This document shows positions 1-9,011 of a stretch of DNA of 64,000 bases, piece after piece; positions within the stretch are counted from its first letter, which is position 1, and each line of letters begins with the position of its first letter. A program made the position numbers and the translations under genes. The stretch is from Oscillospiraceae bacterium (lineage in GTDB: Bacteria; Bacillota; Clostridia; Oscillospirales; Acutalibacteraceae). Location of the stretch: assembly GCA_015065545.1 (NCBI GenBank), contig SVQA01000001.1, forward strand, positions 62,001-126,000. The letters run 5' to 3'. Below the pieces are notes generated by a model. The model was not told the origin of the DNA, searched no databases, and was given only the letters and a program-made list of their open reading frames with translations.

Positions 1-557
1 TTCTTATGAAGATGAACGGAGCAGAGGGCATCGCTTTTGACCTTATTACAGTAACAGGTAAGAAAACTTCTCTTCCTCATGGTGTACCCGGTGATGTAAA
101 AGTTCAGGAGGGTGATTTCTTTACATTCGACATTGGTGCTGTATTTGACGGTTATCACAGCGATATGACCCGCACTGTTGCAGTTGGTTCTGTATCTGAT
201 GAGCAAAGAAGAATTTACGATATTGTACTCAAAGCACATCTCGCAGGTTTAGCTGCTACAAAAGCAGGTGTTACCGGCTTTGATGTTGATAAGGTTTGCC
301 GTGATATAATCAAAGCTGAAGGCTACGGAGATTTCTTTGGCCATGGCACAGGTCACGGTGTAGGTCTTGAAATTCACGAAGCACCCTATGCTAATACAAG
401 ATATAATGAAGTTTTAAAAGAGAATATGACTTTAACAGTAGAGCCCGGAATCTATCTGCCTGATAAATTCGGTGTAAGAATAGAAGACACTGTTTTGGTA
501 ACAACAGAAGGCTTCGAGTCCTTTGCTACTTTACCTAAAGATTTAATTATTCTTTAA
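1..557 (+). CDS. pepP: Xaa-Pro aminopeptidase, M24 family (5' partial)
   Basis: C-terminal catalytic half of a cytosolic metallopeptidase that removes N-terminal residues in front of proline. The reading frame is open to the window edge, so the creatinase-like N-terminal domain lies outside; the ATG at position 6 is an internal methionine. The pita-bread fold ligands are visible: Asp in FDIGAVFDG, Asp in SDMTRT, His in the GTGHGVG block, Glu in VEPGIY and Glu in RIEDT, which together bind the two metal ions. The SLPHGVP substrate-pocket motif is also present. It lies directly upstream of efp, the usual order in clostridia and bacilli, but efp has its own promoter. PepP versus PepQ cannot be settled from this half alone. 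Confidence 0.9.
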   Translation, partial: LMKMNGAEGIAFDLITVTGKKTSLPHGVPGDVKVQEGDFFTFDIGAVFDGYHSDMTRTVAVGSVSDEQRRIYDIVLKAHLAGLAATKAGVTGFDVDKVCRDIIKAEGYGDFFGHGTGHGVGLEIHEAPYANTRYNEVLKENMTLTVEPGIYLPDKFGVRIEDTVLVTTEGFESFATLPKDLIIL

Positions 558-563
558 TACCTA

Positions 564-593
564 TTGACAATATATTGGTTTTTTATGTATAAT
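564..593 (+). promoter_or_regulatory. Consensus sigma-A promoter for efp
   Basis: Perfect TTGACA at 564-569 and perfect TATAAT at 588-593 with an 18-bp spacer. It starts 7 bases after the peptidase stop codon and about 55 bases before the efp start. The perfect hexamers fit a highly expressed translation factor. Confidence 0.85.
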
Positions 594-648
594 ATTTAAG
601 GAAATTTGCGGTTTATCCGTATAAACAATAATTTTGGAGGAATCATTT

Positions 649-1206
649 ATGATATCTGCAGGCGATTTTAGAAACGGCGTTACTTTCGAAATGGACGGTC
701 AGGTAGTTTCTATCGTTGAGTTCCAGCATGTTAAGCCCGGTAAAGGTGCGGCATTCGTTAGAACAAAGATCAGAAACGTTATCACCGGCTCCGTAGTTGA
801 AAAGACTTTCAATCCCAACGATAAGTATCCCACAGCTTTCATTGAGAGAAGAGATATGGAGTACAGCTACAACGATGGCGACCTCTATTATTTTATGGAC
901 ACAGAGACTTGGGAGCAGGTTCCTATCAACAAGGACATCCTCTCCGACTCTTTCAAGTTTGTTAAAGAGAACATGGTTTGTAAGGTTCTTTCTTACAAGG
1001 GCAATGTTTTCGGTGTAGAGCCTCCCAACTTTGTTGAGCTTGTAGTTGCTCAGACCGACCCCGGTTTTGCAGGCAACACAGCTACCAATGCTCTTAAACC
1101 CGCTACTCTCGAAACAGGCGCAGAAATTAAAGTTCCCCTCTTCATTGAAGAAGGCGAGCTTCTTCAGATCGATACTCGTACAGGCGAGTACATCGGTCGT
1201 GCATAA
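649..1206 (+). CDS. efp: Translation elongation factor P
   Basis: EF-P binds ribosomes stalled at polyproline stretches and stimulates peptide-bond formation. The product is 185 residues, the normal family length, with the KOW-like domain I, an OB domain in the middle and the C-terminal OB domain ending in [11 protein letters not shown]. The start is ATG 649, eight bases behind GGAGG at 636-640; a TTG at 634 is in frame but lies on the ribosome binding site itself. The domain I loop reads [10 protein letters not shown] with Lys32 at the tip, the residue modified in Bacillus (5-aminopentanol) and in gammaproteobacteria (lysylation). No modifying enzyme is nearby, so its modification state is unknown. 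It is probably co-transcribed with the Cys-rich gene 18 bases downstream. Confidence 0.97.
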   Translation: MISAGDFRNGVTFEMDGQVVSIVEFQHVKPGKGAAFVRTKIRNVITGSVVEKTFNPNDKYPTAFIERRDMEYSYNDGDLYYFMDTETWEQVPINKDILSDSFKFVKENMVCKVLSYKGNVFGVEPPNFVELVVAQTDPGFAGNTATNALKPATLETGAEIKVPLFIEEGELLQIDTRTGEYIGRA

Positions 1207-1224
1207 TAAGTGAGGTAGTTAATT

Positions 1225-1695
1225 ATGACATTAACTGAGAGAATTTCTTACATCCGTGGTCTCGCTGAGGGTCTTAACCTTGACGAGAGCAAGGCTGAAG
1301 TTAAAGTTCTTAATGCTATTATGGAGCTTCTTGATGATATGGCAGAGACTGTAACAGACCTCGGCGAGCTCTATGATGAGATGGCAGACGTTGTAGACGA
1401 AATCGACGAGGATCTTTCTTTACTCGAAGAAGACGTGTATGACGACGATTGCGATTGCTGCTGTGATTGCGACTGTGGTGACGATGAGTGCACTTGCGGT
1501 TGCCATGATGATGATTGCGATTGTGAATGCGTTTATTATGAAGTTGTTTGTCCCACATGCAATAAGGAAATCAACGTTGAAGAGGACATTCTCCTCGAAG
1601 GCGAAATTATCTGTCCTTCCTGCGGCGAAACTCTCGAGTTTGATTTTAGTGATCTCGATTGCTGCTGTGATTGTGGTTGCGAAGACGAAGAGTAA
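1225..1695 (+). CDS. CD1247-type protein with Cys/Asp-rich centre and zinc ribbon
   Basis: A 156-residue acidic cytoplasmic protein that commonly follows efp in Clostridia and carries the CD1247 N-terminal domain (residues 1 to about 70, helical, MTLTERISYIRGLAEGL start). Residues about 73-105 are almost entirely Cys and Asp in patterns such as CDCCCDCDC. A CPTC/CPSC zinc ribbon follows, and then a Cys-rich tail CCCDCGC. I count 21 cysteines. Inference: the centre binds metal (zinc, or an iron-sulfur or metallothionein-like site). Function is unknown even for the family. No promoter is visible in the 18-base gap to efp, so it is probably in the efp transcript, which ends at the hairpin at 1725. 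Confidence 0.85.
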   Translation: MTLTERISYIRGLAEGLNLDESKAEVKVLNAIMELLDDMAETVTDLGELYDEMADVVDEIDEDLSLLEEDVYDDDCDCCCDCDCGDDECTCGCHDDDCDCECVYYEVVCPTCNKEINVEEDILLEGEIICPSCGETLEFDFSDLDCCCDCGCEDEE

Positions 1696-1724
1696 TTATT
1701 AAGCTCAAAATTTTATCAAGGACA

Positions 1725-1761
1725 ACACCTCTTGTGTATGATACACAGGAGGTGTTTTTTT
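1725..1761 (+). terminator. Terminator hairpin that also contains the yunB ribosome binding site
   Basis: A 15-bp inverted repeat (left arm starts ACACCTC, right arm ends GGAGGTGT, one G-U pair, minimal loop around 1740) followed by seven T residues. It should end the efp operon. The right arm holds AGGAGGTG, placed 5 bases before the TTG start of yunB, so the folded hairpin would hide that site. Confidence 0.8.
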
Positions 1762-2398
1762 GTTTAAAAAGATTATAAGAAATAAATTTATCTTAATTCT
1801 GATTCGTATTTTATGCTTAAACTTTATTGTTATTATTATGTTTTTTATTTTATTTGAGTGCAAAGCAAGAGATTTAGTACATAATCTGGTAGATAATGAA
1901 CTGGAAATTCACGCAATGAACGCAATTGATGAGGCTGTATATGACGTTTTATCAGAATATCCTGTAGAGTATACAAGTCTGATTAAATCCGAAAAGAGTG
2001 AAAATGGTAGTGTTAATGCACTTTATACAAACACTATATCAATGAATCGTCTTAAATCTCAGATGTCTTTAATGATTAATGAAAATATCAGCAATACTCA
2101 TAATGCGAGGGTAGGAGTGCCAGCAGGTGCATTTACAGGTCTTGTTTTGTTATCAAATTTCGGGCCTGATATTTATGTCGCATTAACACTTGATGGAAGT
2201 GTTAATACTACTATTAAATCAGAATTCATATCGGCAGGCATCAATCAGACAATGCACAGGGTTTATATGGAAGTAGAGGCAAATGTCAGTCTAACATGTC
2301 CCATAATAAATTACGAAACGGAATTCACATCTGAATATGAACTTTGTCAGACCGTAATTGTTGGTAATACACCTCAACTTTTTGCGTCAATGAATTAG
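1760..2398 (+). CDS. yunB: Sporulation protein YunB
   Basis: YunB is a conserved sporulation membrane protein under sigma-E control in Bacillus; its biochemical role is not known. The 212-residue product has a basic N-terminus, one membrane helix (about residues 10-32) and an extracytoplasmic part with family blocks: VPAGAFTGL near the centre, a hydrophobic VALTLDGSV strand, and ISAGINQTMHRVYMEV, which matches the FEEAGINQTRHRIYLEV region of characterised homologues. The start is TTG 1760, chosen because AGGAGGTG at 1747-1754 is ideally spaced and no other start is supported. That ribosome binding site lies inside the upstream terminator stem. It is a single gene, followed by the miaB promoter. 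Confidence 0.88.
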   Translation: MFKKIIRNKFILILIRILCLNFIVIIMFFILFECKARDLVHNLVDNELEIHAMNAIDEAVYDVLSEYPVEYTSLIKSEKSENGSVNALYTNTISMNRLKSQMSLMINENISNTHNARVGVPAGAFTGLVLLSNFGPDIYVALTLDGSVNTTIKSEFISAGINQTMHRVYMEVEANVSLTCPIINYETEFTSEYELCQTVIVGNTPQLFASMN

Positions 2399-2430
2399 GC
2401 CATATATTGTATAAAACTTAAAGTATATAC

Positions 2431-2459
2431 TTGAAATTTGTAATATGTTGTGGTATATT
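2431..2459 (+). promoter_or_regulatory. Extended -10 promoter for miaB
   Basis: TTGAAA at 2431-2436, a 17-bp spacer, and TATATT at 2454-2459 preceded by TG at 2451-2452 (TGn extended -10). Transcription would begin near 2466, downstream of the first in-frame ATG at 2445, which argues for a later miaB start. Confidence 0.6.
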
Positions 2460-2495
2460 ATAAAGAACGATACTATAACATTGGGGGAGTATGCC

Positions 2496-3902
2496 CTGTC
2501 AAATTTCTATCAGTATAAAGAAATGCCTCAAAAGAGGCTTGAATACCTTAACATAATAAGTGATATTATGAATGTCAGAAAAAGAGGCGACAAGCCAATG
2601 GCATTCATAAATACCTACGGCTGTCAGCAAAATGTAGCCGATAGCGAGAAAATCAAAGGTATGCTTAGTGTTGCCGGTTTTGATTTTACCGAAAAGGCTG
2701 AGGATGCGGATTTTATCCTCTTTAATACCTGTGCTATCCGTGAGCATGCCGAAGACAGAGTTTTCGGCAATGTTGGAGCTCTTAAGAATATTAAACGCAG
2801 ACATCCGTCGGTTATTATTGCTCTTTGCGGATGTATGATGGAGCAAAAGGCGGTTGCAGACAGAATCTATAAAAGCTATCCTTTTGTAAATCTTGTCTTT
2901 GGTACTCACTCAATTGCTCGTTTTCCTGAGCTGTTTTATAATTTACTCGTTAATTCAAAGCGAGTATTTGGCTCCTGCGATGATAATACTATCTACGAGG
3001 ATATTCCTATTCTTAGAGATAAAGATTTCAAGGGCTGGCTCTCTATAATGTATGGTTGCGACAATTTCTGTTCCTATTGTATTGTACCTTATGTAAGAGG
3101 CAGAGAACGTTCAAGAAGCAGTGATGCCATTATTGCTGAAGCAAAAGCAATGATAGAAGCTGGTTATAAGGAAATCACTTTGCTCGGTCAGAATGTCAAT
3201 TCTTACGGCAAAGGACTTAAGGAGGATATTTCTTTTTCAGAGCTCTTGCGTCGTATAGATGCGATAGAGGGTGATTATCTTATCCGTTTTATGACTTCAC
3301 ATCCCAAGGATTGCACCCGAGAGCTCATTGATACAATTGCAGAGTCTACTCATATCTCTAAGCATCTTCATCTGCCTTGCCAGTCGGGAAGCAGTAAGAT
3401 TCTTAAAGCTATGAATCGAAGATACACTCGTGAAAAATATCTGGATATTATAAATTATGCTAAAGAACGTATACCGGATGTTTCAATCACAAGCGACATA
3501 ATCGTAGGTTTCCCCGGAGAAACTTATGAGGATTTCTGCGAGACTGTGTCACTTATAAGGGAAGTCGGATTCACCTCTCTATTCACCTTTATTTATTCAC
3601 GCAGACCCGGCACACCTGCCGCTAAAATGCCAGATGTAGCAACAGAAGAAGAGAAGGGTAAGTGGTTTACCGAACTTCTTAAAGTGCAAGAAGAAATTGC
3701 CGCAAGCAGATGCAAATCTATGGTTGGCACTACAGAGCGTGTACTTGTAGAAGAAGTAAACAAAAAAAACGGCTTACTTTCAGCAAGGACTTCAGGAAAC
3801 ATTATTGTTGAAGTACCCGGCGATGAATCAATGATTGGTTCATTCAGAGAAGTTAAAATAACAGAAGCTCGTAACTGGATACTCAGAGGCGAGTTTATAT
3901 AA
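2496..3902 (+). CDS. miaB: tRNA-2-methylthio-N6-dimethylallyladenosine synthase
   Basis: Radical SAM methylthiotransferase that adds a methylthio group to i6A37 of tRNAs reading UNN codons; its substrate is made by MiaA, encoded at 9.0 kb. The N-terminal UPF0004 domain carries three cluster cysteines (NTYGCQQN, NTCAIRE, ALCGCM), the radical SAM domain has YGCDNFCSYC (CxxxCxxC, about residues 188-195), and a TRAM RNA-binding domain closes the protein. The start is uncertain. ATG 2445 lacks a ribosome binding site and lies upstream of the predicted transcription start; CTG 2496, six bases after GGGGGAG (2483-2489), fits better and gives 468 residues. ATG 2523 is a further option. The family assignment is not affected. 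Confidence 0.95.
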   Translation: MSNFYQYKEMPQKRLEYLNIISDIMNVRKRGDKPMAFINTYGCQQNVADSEKIKGMLSVAGFDFTEKAEDADFILFNTCAIREHAEDRVFGNVGALKNIKRRHPSVIIALCGCMMEQKAVADRIYKSYPFVNLVFGTHSIARFPELFYNLLVNSKRVFGSCDDNTIYEDIPILRDKDFKGWLSIMYGCDNFCSYCIVPYVRGRERSRSSDAIIAEAKAMIEAGYKEITLLGQNVNSYGKGLKEDISFSELLRRIDAIEGDYLIRFMTSHPKDCTRELIDTIAESTHISKHLHLPCQSGSSKILKAMNRRYTREKYLDIINYAKERIPDVSITSDIIVGFPGETYEDFCETVSLIREVGFTSLFTFIYSRRPGTPAAKMPDVATEEEKGKWFTELLKVQEEIAASRCKSMVGTTERVLVEEVNKKNGLLSARTSGNIIVEVPGDESMIGSFREVKITEARNWILRGEFI

Positions 3903-3929
3903 ATTAAAATTTTTAAGGAGATTTAAATT

Positions 3930-4331
3930 ATGGATATTATCGAACTTTCAAGAGAACTTGGCAGAAAAATTCAGCAGGAAGAATCTTATGTTGCAATGAT
4001 GGATGCAAACAAAGCTGTAGAAGCAGACGAGGCTCTTCAGGCACTTATCGGTGAGTTTAACCTTTATAAGCTTCAGCTCAACGAAAAGCTCACAGCAGCA
4101 GAGCGTGATGAAGAAGCTATCAAAGAGGTTAATACAAAGATGCGTACTCTTTATGCAGATATTATGGTTAACCCCTCTATGATTAAGCTCAATGAATCCA
4201 AAAATGCATTTGATGCTTTGATGAATCGTGTAATGGCAATTATTTCCAACAGTGCAAATGGTGAGGACCCCAACACAACAGATTATCATGCTTGCACAGG
4301 TTCTTGCAGCACTTGCGGTGGATGCCACTAA
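3930..4331 (+). CDS. YlbF/YmcA family regulator with Cys-rich tail
   Basis: A 133-residue all-helical protein of the Com_YlbF (YlbF/YmcA) family. In Bacillus YmcA, YlbF and YaaT form the Ric complex, which carries two [4Fe-4S] clusters and affects RNase Y-dependent mRNA processing, sporulation and biofilm formation. Location between miaB and mutS matches Bacillus ymcA, which also follows miaB. The C-terminus has CxxxCxxCxxC followed by His (cysteines 122, 126, 129 and 132), a plausible iron-sulfur or zinc ligand set. A good ribosome binding site (AAGGAG) lies before ATG 3930. Which of RicA or RicF it replaces cannot be decided here. Confidence 0.85.
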   Translation: MDIIELSRELGRKIQQEESYVAMMDANKAVEADEALQALIGEFNLYKLQLNEKLTAAERDEEAIKEVNTKMRTLYADIMVNPSMIKLNESKNAFDALMNRVMAIISNSANGEDPNTTDYHACTGSCSTCGGCH

Positions 4332-4367
4332 TTATTTAATTTTAAAAATAGGCGAGGAGTGTAATCA

Positions 4368-6962
4368 ATGGCCGAGCTGTCTCCTATGATGAAGCAGTAT
4401 TTAGAAATAAAAGATAATAACAAGGACAGTATCCTCTTCTTCAGATTGGGCGACTTTTACGAAATGTTCTTTGATGATGCAAAGCTTGCATCCAAAGAGC
4501 TCGGTCTTACTCTGACAGGCCGTGATTGCGGACAGGAAGAAAGAGCACCCATGTGCGGTGTTCCTTTTCACTCCTGCGATACATACATCGCAAAGCTTGT
4601 AGCAAAAGGATACAAGGTTGCAATTTGCGAACAAACTGAAGATCCCTCAAAGGCAAAGGGTATAGTAAGGCGAGATGTAGTCAGAGTTATTACATCAGGC
4701 ACACTTGTTGAAGAAACAATGCTTGACGAAAGCAGAAATAATTACATTTGCTCGGCTTACTCTCAGGATTCTTCTGTTGGAGTCAGCTTTTGCGATATTT
4801 CAACAGGACAACTTTATGTAAGCGAAATTGATGCAGATAATCTCAAAGACCAGCTCGTATCTTTTTCTCCCAAAGAAATTCTCTTGGGCGGAGACCTCGC
4901 TACCAAAAATGAATTTATTTCTTTTATTAAAGAACGACTTAATTCCAGCATTGAAGTGTTGGGAGTAGCGGATTTTGATTACTTTGATTGTTTAGAATCC
5001 GTTGCTACTCAATTTTCTTCAGATCAAGTTGTTTCGATTAAAGAAAAAACCTCTGTTATCGGCTCTTTAGGTGCTCTTTTGAAATACCTCAAAAGGACCC
5101 AGATGACAGGTCTTGAGCGTATTCGTACAATTGATTTTTATAAAAATGACCAGTATATGCGTCTTGATTTTAATACAAGACGCAATCTTGAGCTCACACA
5201 AACAATGATTACAAAAGAGAAAAAAGGTTCTCTATTGTGGGTTCTTGATCACACAAAAACTGCAATGGGTAAACGAATGCTTCGCTCCTGGATAGAGAAG
5301 CCCTTGCTCAATTTAGCCGCTATTCAACGTCGTCAGTCTGCTGTTGCAGAGCTTGTTGATAATACTGTTAAGCGGCTGGAGCTTACCGCAATGCTTAGCG
5401 GTGTGCTTGACGTACAGCGTATTATGACAAAAATTGTTTACGGCTCAGCAAACGCAAGAGAACTTCGTTCACTTTGCAGTGCTACTATAAACCTTCCACA
5501 GATTAAAGATATTCTTAAAGATAGTACCAGCTCTTATCTTAAGGATTTATATAATTCAATCGACACATTGCAGGATATTCAATTGCTTATCGATGCATCT
5601 ATTATAGATGACCCGCCTTTCAGCACAAAGGAGGGCGGAATGATCAGGCAAGGATATAATGCAGAACTTGATGAGATTAATCTTATTATGACTGATTCAA
5701 CCTCGCTCCTTGCTCAGATTGAATCTTCTCAAAGAGAAGCTACAGGTATTCCAAAGCTTAAAGTCGGCTATAGCCGTGTGTTTGGTTATTTTATTGAGGT
5801 TACCAATTCCTATAAGGAGCTTGTACCTGATACTTATGTAAGAAAACAAACCCTTGCAAATTGCGAAAGATACATTACCCAGGAGCTTAAAGAGCTTGAG
5901 GGTAAAATACTCGGTGCAAAAGACAAGGCTGTAGCTCTTGAATATGAGATTTTTACTGCCGTCAGACTAAAAATTGCCGAGAACCTACAGAGGATTGAAG
6001 CAACAACAGACGCCCTTTCACAGCTTGATGTACTTTGTTCCTTGGCTACAGTTGCATCGGATAACAGATATACAAGACCCGAAATGGATATGTCGTCTGT
6101 TATAAGTCTTAAGGCTTCCCGTCATCCTGTTGTTGAAACACTTATCGATAACCCTCGTTTTGTTTCAAACGATGTATATCTTGATGATAGAGAGAACAGA
6201 GTCGCTATTATCACAGGTCCCAATATGGCAGGTAAATCCACATATATGCGTCAGACCGCTCTCATTGTGTTAATGGCACAAATAGGCAGCTTTGTTCCTT
6301 GCGATTATGCAAGAATCGGCATTGTTGATGCAGTATTTACAAGAGTAGGTGCTTCCGATGACTTAGCGTCTGGTCAGTCTACTTTTATGGTTGAAATGAG
6401 CGAGGTTGCCAATATTGTAAAGAGTGCCACCTCAAAAAGCCTTCTCATCTTTGATGAAATCGGCAGAGGCACTTCAACCTACGATGGTATGAGTATTGCT
6501 CGTGCTGTACTTGAGTTTATAGCGGATAAAAAGAAGCTGGGGGCTAAATCCCTTTTTGCTACTCATTATCACGAGCTTACTGTTCTTGAGGAACTTTTAG
6601 ACGGAGTTCGGAACTATAATGTAGCTGTAAAAAAACGTGGAGATGATATTACCTTTCTTCGCAGAATCGTTCCCGGAGGAGCAGATGACAGCTATGGTAT
6701 TGAGGTAGCAAAGCTTGCAGGTGTACCTGATTGGATAATAAACAGAGCTAAACAGATACTCAAAGAGCTTTCATCCAATCCTCATTCAGAATCTATAAAT
6801 AATCAGCGTAAAATATCTGTTTCTGAAACAGATGATCTTCAGCTTTCAATGATTCCTGCAGGCGATAACGCAGTTTCAGAGAAACTGAGAAACACAGATA
6901 TTGATACACTCACACCAATCGAGGCTATCAATTTGCTTTACGAATTAAAGAAATTATTATAA
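4368..6962 (+). CDS. mutS: DNA mismatch repair protein MutS
   Basis: Mismatch-recognition ATPase of 864 residues, full length for the MutS1 family. The mismatch-wedge motif FYE is at residues 30-32 in the N-terminal domain. The connector, lever and clamp regions follow, and then the ABC-type ATPase with Walker A GPNMAGKST (about residue 617), a Walker B LLIFDEIGRGTST, and the helix-turn-helix C-terminus. The ribosome binding site GAGGAG precedes ATG 4368. It is 16 bases from mutL and presumably co-transcribed with it. No unusual residue was seen. Confidence 0.98.
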   Translation: MAELSPMMKQYLEIKDNNKDSILFFRLGDFYEMFFDDAKLASKELGLTLTGRDCGQEERAPMCGVPFHSCDTYIAKLVAKGYKVAICEQTEDPSKAKGIVRRDVVRVITSGTLVEETMLDESRNNYICSAYSQDSSVGVSFCDISTGQLYVSEIDADNLKDQLVSFSPKEILLGGDLATKNEFISFIKERLNSSIEVLGVADFDYFDCLESVATQFSSDQVVSIKEKTSVIGSLGALLKYLKRTQMTGLERIRTIDFYKNDQYMRLDFNTRRNLELTQTMITKEKKGSLLWVLDHTKTAMGKRMLRSWIEKPLLNLAAIQRRQSAVAELVDNTVKRLELTAMLSGVLDVQRIMTKIVYGSANARELRSLCSATINLPQIKDILKDSTSSYLKDLYNSIDTLQDIQLLIDASIIDDPPFSTKEGGMIRQGYNAELDEINLIMTDSTSLLAQIESSQREATGIPKLKVGYSRVFGYFIEVTNSYKELVPDTYVRKQTLANCERYITQELKELEGKILGAKDKAVALEYEIFTAVRLKIAENLQRIEATTDALSQLDVLCSLATVASDNRYTRPEMDMSSVISLKASRHPVVETLIDNPRFVSNDVYLDDRENRVAIITGPNMAGKSTYMRQTALIVLMAQIGSFVPCDYARIGIVDAVFTRVGASDDLASGQSTFMVEMSEVANIVKSATSKSLLIFDEIGRGTSTYDGMSIARAVLEFIADKKKLGAKSLFATHYHELTVLEELLDGVRNYNVAVKKRGDDITFLRRIVPGGADDSYGIEVAKLAGVPDWIINRAKQILKELSSNPHSESINNQRKISVSETDDLQLSMIPAGDNAVSEKLRNTDIDTLTPIEAINLLYELKKLL

Positions 6963-6977
6963 TAGGGAGGTGACACA

Positions 6978-9011
6978 ATGGGTAGAATCAATGTACTTGA
7001 GAAGCATGTAGCGGAACTTATTGCCGCAGGTGAGGTAGTTGAAAGACCTTCTTCTGTTATTAAGGAATTGGTCGAGAATGCGATAGATGCAGGTGCAACA
7101 ACTATAACTGTTGAGATAAAAAACGGCGGTACTACCTTTATGCGTGTCACCGATAACGGTCACGGAATAATGCGTGAGGATATTCGTAACGCTTTTCTTC
7201 GTCACGCTACAAGTAAGGTTGCAAACGAAAACGACCTTGACAGTATTTCTACCTTGGGCTTCCGAGGTGAAGCTCTTGCTTCCGTTTCTGCAGTTGCCAA
7301 GGTTGAGCTTATTACCTGCTCCGACAATGAGGAGGTAGGCTCCTGCTATGTTATCGAAGGCGGGGATGAGATTTCTTTTAACGATGCGGGCTGTCCTGTA
7401 GGTACAACTATAATCGTAAGAGATTTATTCTATAATATTCCCGCAAGACAAAAGTTTCTAAAAAAAGATGTAGCCGAGGGTAACGCTGTTTCTTTAGTTA
7501 TTGACCGTATTGCACTCTCTCATCCCGAGATTTCTTTTACATTTATCCGTGACTCTAAACAAACACTTAAAACCGCAGGCGATTCACAGCTTCGCTCTGC
7601 TATATATGCAGTTTACGGAAGAGATTTTTCAAGTTCTCTTATCGAGGTTGACTATGAATTAGAGGGCATTTCTGTTAAAGGCTATATTTCACAGCCTATC
7701 AACGCTAGACCCAATAGAAATATGCAGACCTTCTTTGTTAACAACAGATATGTTAAAAGCCGCACAGCAGGTGCCGCTGTTGATGAAGCAGCAAAAGGCT
7801 CGGTGATGGTTGGCAAGTTTCTCTCTTGTGTTCTTAATATTTCAATGTCCTTCAATGCAGTAGACGTCAATGTTCATCCTGCAAAGATTGAAGTTCGCTT
7901 TGTAAACGAGCGTCCTTTGTTCAATGCAGTTTATCATGCTGTTAAATCTGCACTTATTAAGGGCGATAAACGAAAAGAAGCTTTATTTAATACTCCTGCA
8001 AGGAATGCAAGCGAGAATCCTTTTGCTCAGTTTGATTTACGCTCAAAAGCTGAATCAAAAAAAGAAGATACCAAGGCTCCTGCAGCCGCTGCTGTTCAAA
8101 AGGCACAGCCGGTATCTTATGTACCTGATGCTGTATCAAATCCTTCATCAGCTTCTAAACCTAAAATAACTCCTTTATTCAATCGAAACATTTCTGTTTC
8201 TGACAGTAAGTCTGTCGATGATTATTTGAAAGGATTAAATATAATTAAAGAAACTCAAGAAGAAGCTTCTTTTGCTACCCCTCAGATAATTGAGAACACT
8301 TCTATTATTGAAACAACAACAGAAGAGTCAAAAAAAATTGAAGATACTGTAGAAATAACTGAGGAGATTTCAACTGGTCCAAACACTAAAATGAATATAA
8401 CAGAGCCTCAAGAACCTGTATCTTTGTTTAAAAACGAAAATACAGAGCCTGAATTTAAATTTATCGGTGAGGCTTTCCGTACATATATTATAATCGAATT
8501 TGATAAAGAACTTATTTTTATTGATAAGCACGCATTACACGAAAGAATTATTTACGAAAAACTTAAAGAAAATGCTGAGAACTTCTCTCAATTGCTCTTG
8601 GTACCCAAAACCATTGTTTTGGATAAGACAATCTATGCATCTGTTATAGAGAATCTTGATATGTTTAAAGATTGCGGTTTTGATGTAGAAGATTTTGGTT
8701 TTCCAACTCTTTTAGTCAGATCAGCTCCTCAGTATATTACCGATGAAGATATTGAGGATACCATTCTTGAAATGGCTGATTATATTTCACAGAATAAGAA
8801 GGACATACGTACCGATAAAATGGATTGGATTTTTCATAACATTGCCTGCAGAGCCGCTGTTAAAGCGGGTAATAAAAGCACAGTGCCTGAACTTAAGAAC
8901 TTGGCTCTCAAGCTTTTAAAGGATGATTCACTTCGTTATTGTCCTCATGGCAGACCGGTATGTATTGTATTTAAAAAATCAGAAATAGAGAAACAGTTTG
9001 GCAGGATGTGA
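6978..9011 (+). CDS. mutL: DNA mismatch repair endonuclease MutL
   Basis: Matchmaker and nicking endonuclease of mismatch repair, 677 residues. The N-terminal GHKL ATPase shows ENAIDAGA (residues 33-40), DNGHGI and GFRGEAL. A low-complexity linker rich in Glu, Thr, Ala and Pro spans about residues 345-490. The C-terminal dimerisation domain has DKHALHER, ACRAAVKAG and CPHGRP, which correspond to the metal-binding DQHAxxER, ACR/HxAV(R/K)xG and CPHGRP motifs of nicking MutL proteins. This organism should therefore use the endonuclease route rather than MutH. The stop codon overlaps the miaA start by 4 bases, so translation is probably coupled. Confidence 0.98.
   Translation: MGRINVLEKHVAELIAAGEVVERPSSVIKELVENAIDAGATTITVEIKNGGTTFMRVTDNGHGIMREDIRNAFLRHATSKVANENDLDSISTLGFRGEALASVSAVAKVELITCSDNEEVGSCYVIEGGDEISFNDAGCPVGTTIIVRDLFYNIPARQKFLKKDVAEGNAVSLVIDRIALSHPEISFTFIRDSKQTLKTAGDSQLRSAIYAVYGRDFSSSLIEVDYELEGISVKGYISQPINARPNRNMQTFFVNNRYVKSRTAGAAVDEAAKGSVMVGKFLSCVLNISMSFNAVDVNVHPAKIEVRFVNERPLFNAVYHAVKSALIKGDKRKEALFNTPARNASENPFAQFDLRSKAESKKEDTKAPAAAAVQKAQPVSYVPDAVSNPSSASKPKITPLFNRNISVSDSKSVDDYLKGLNIIKETQEEASFATPQIIENTSIIETTTEESKKIEDTVEITEEISTGPNTKMNITEPQEPVSLFKNENTEPEFKFIGEAFRTYIIIEFDKELIFIDKHALHERIIYEKLKENAENFSQLLLVPKTIVLDKTIYASVIENLDMFKDCGFDVEDFGFPTLLVRSAPQYITDEDIEDTILEMADYISQNKKDIRTDKMDWIFHNIACRAAVKAGNKSTVPELKNLALKLLKDDSLRYCPHGRPVCIVFKKSEIEKQFGRM

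Noticed and set aside
1319-1702. Alternative frames inside the Cys-rich gene
   Set aside because: His/Arg- or Ala/Ile-rich shadow translations caused by the repetitive Cys/Asp codons; no start signals.
8040-8460. Low-complexity frames on both strands inside mutL
   Set aside because: They are by-products of the Glu/Thr/Ala-rich linker of MutL, without ribosome binding sites.
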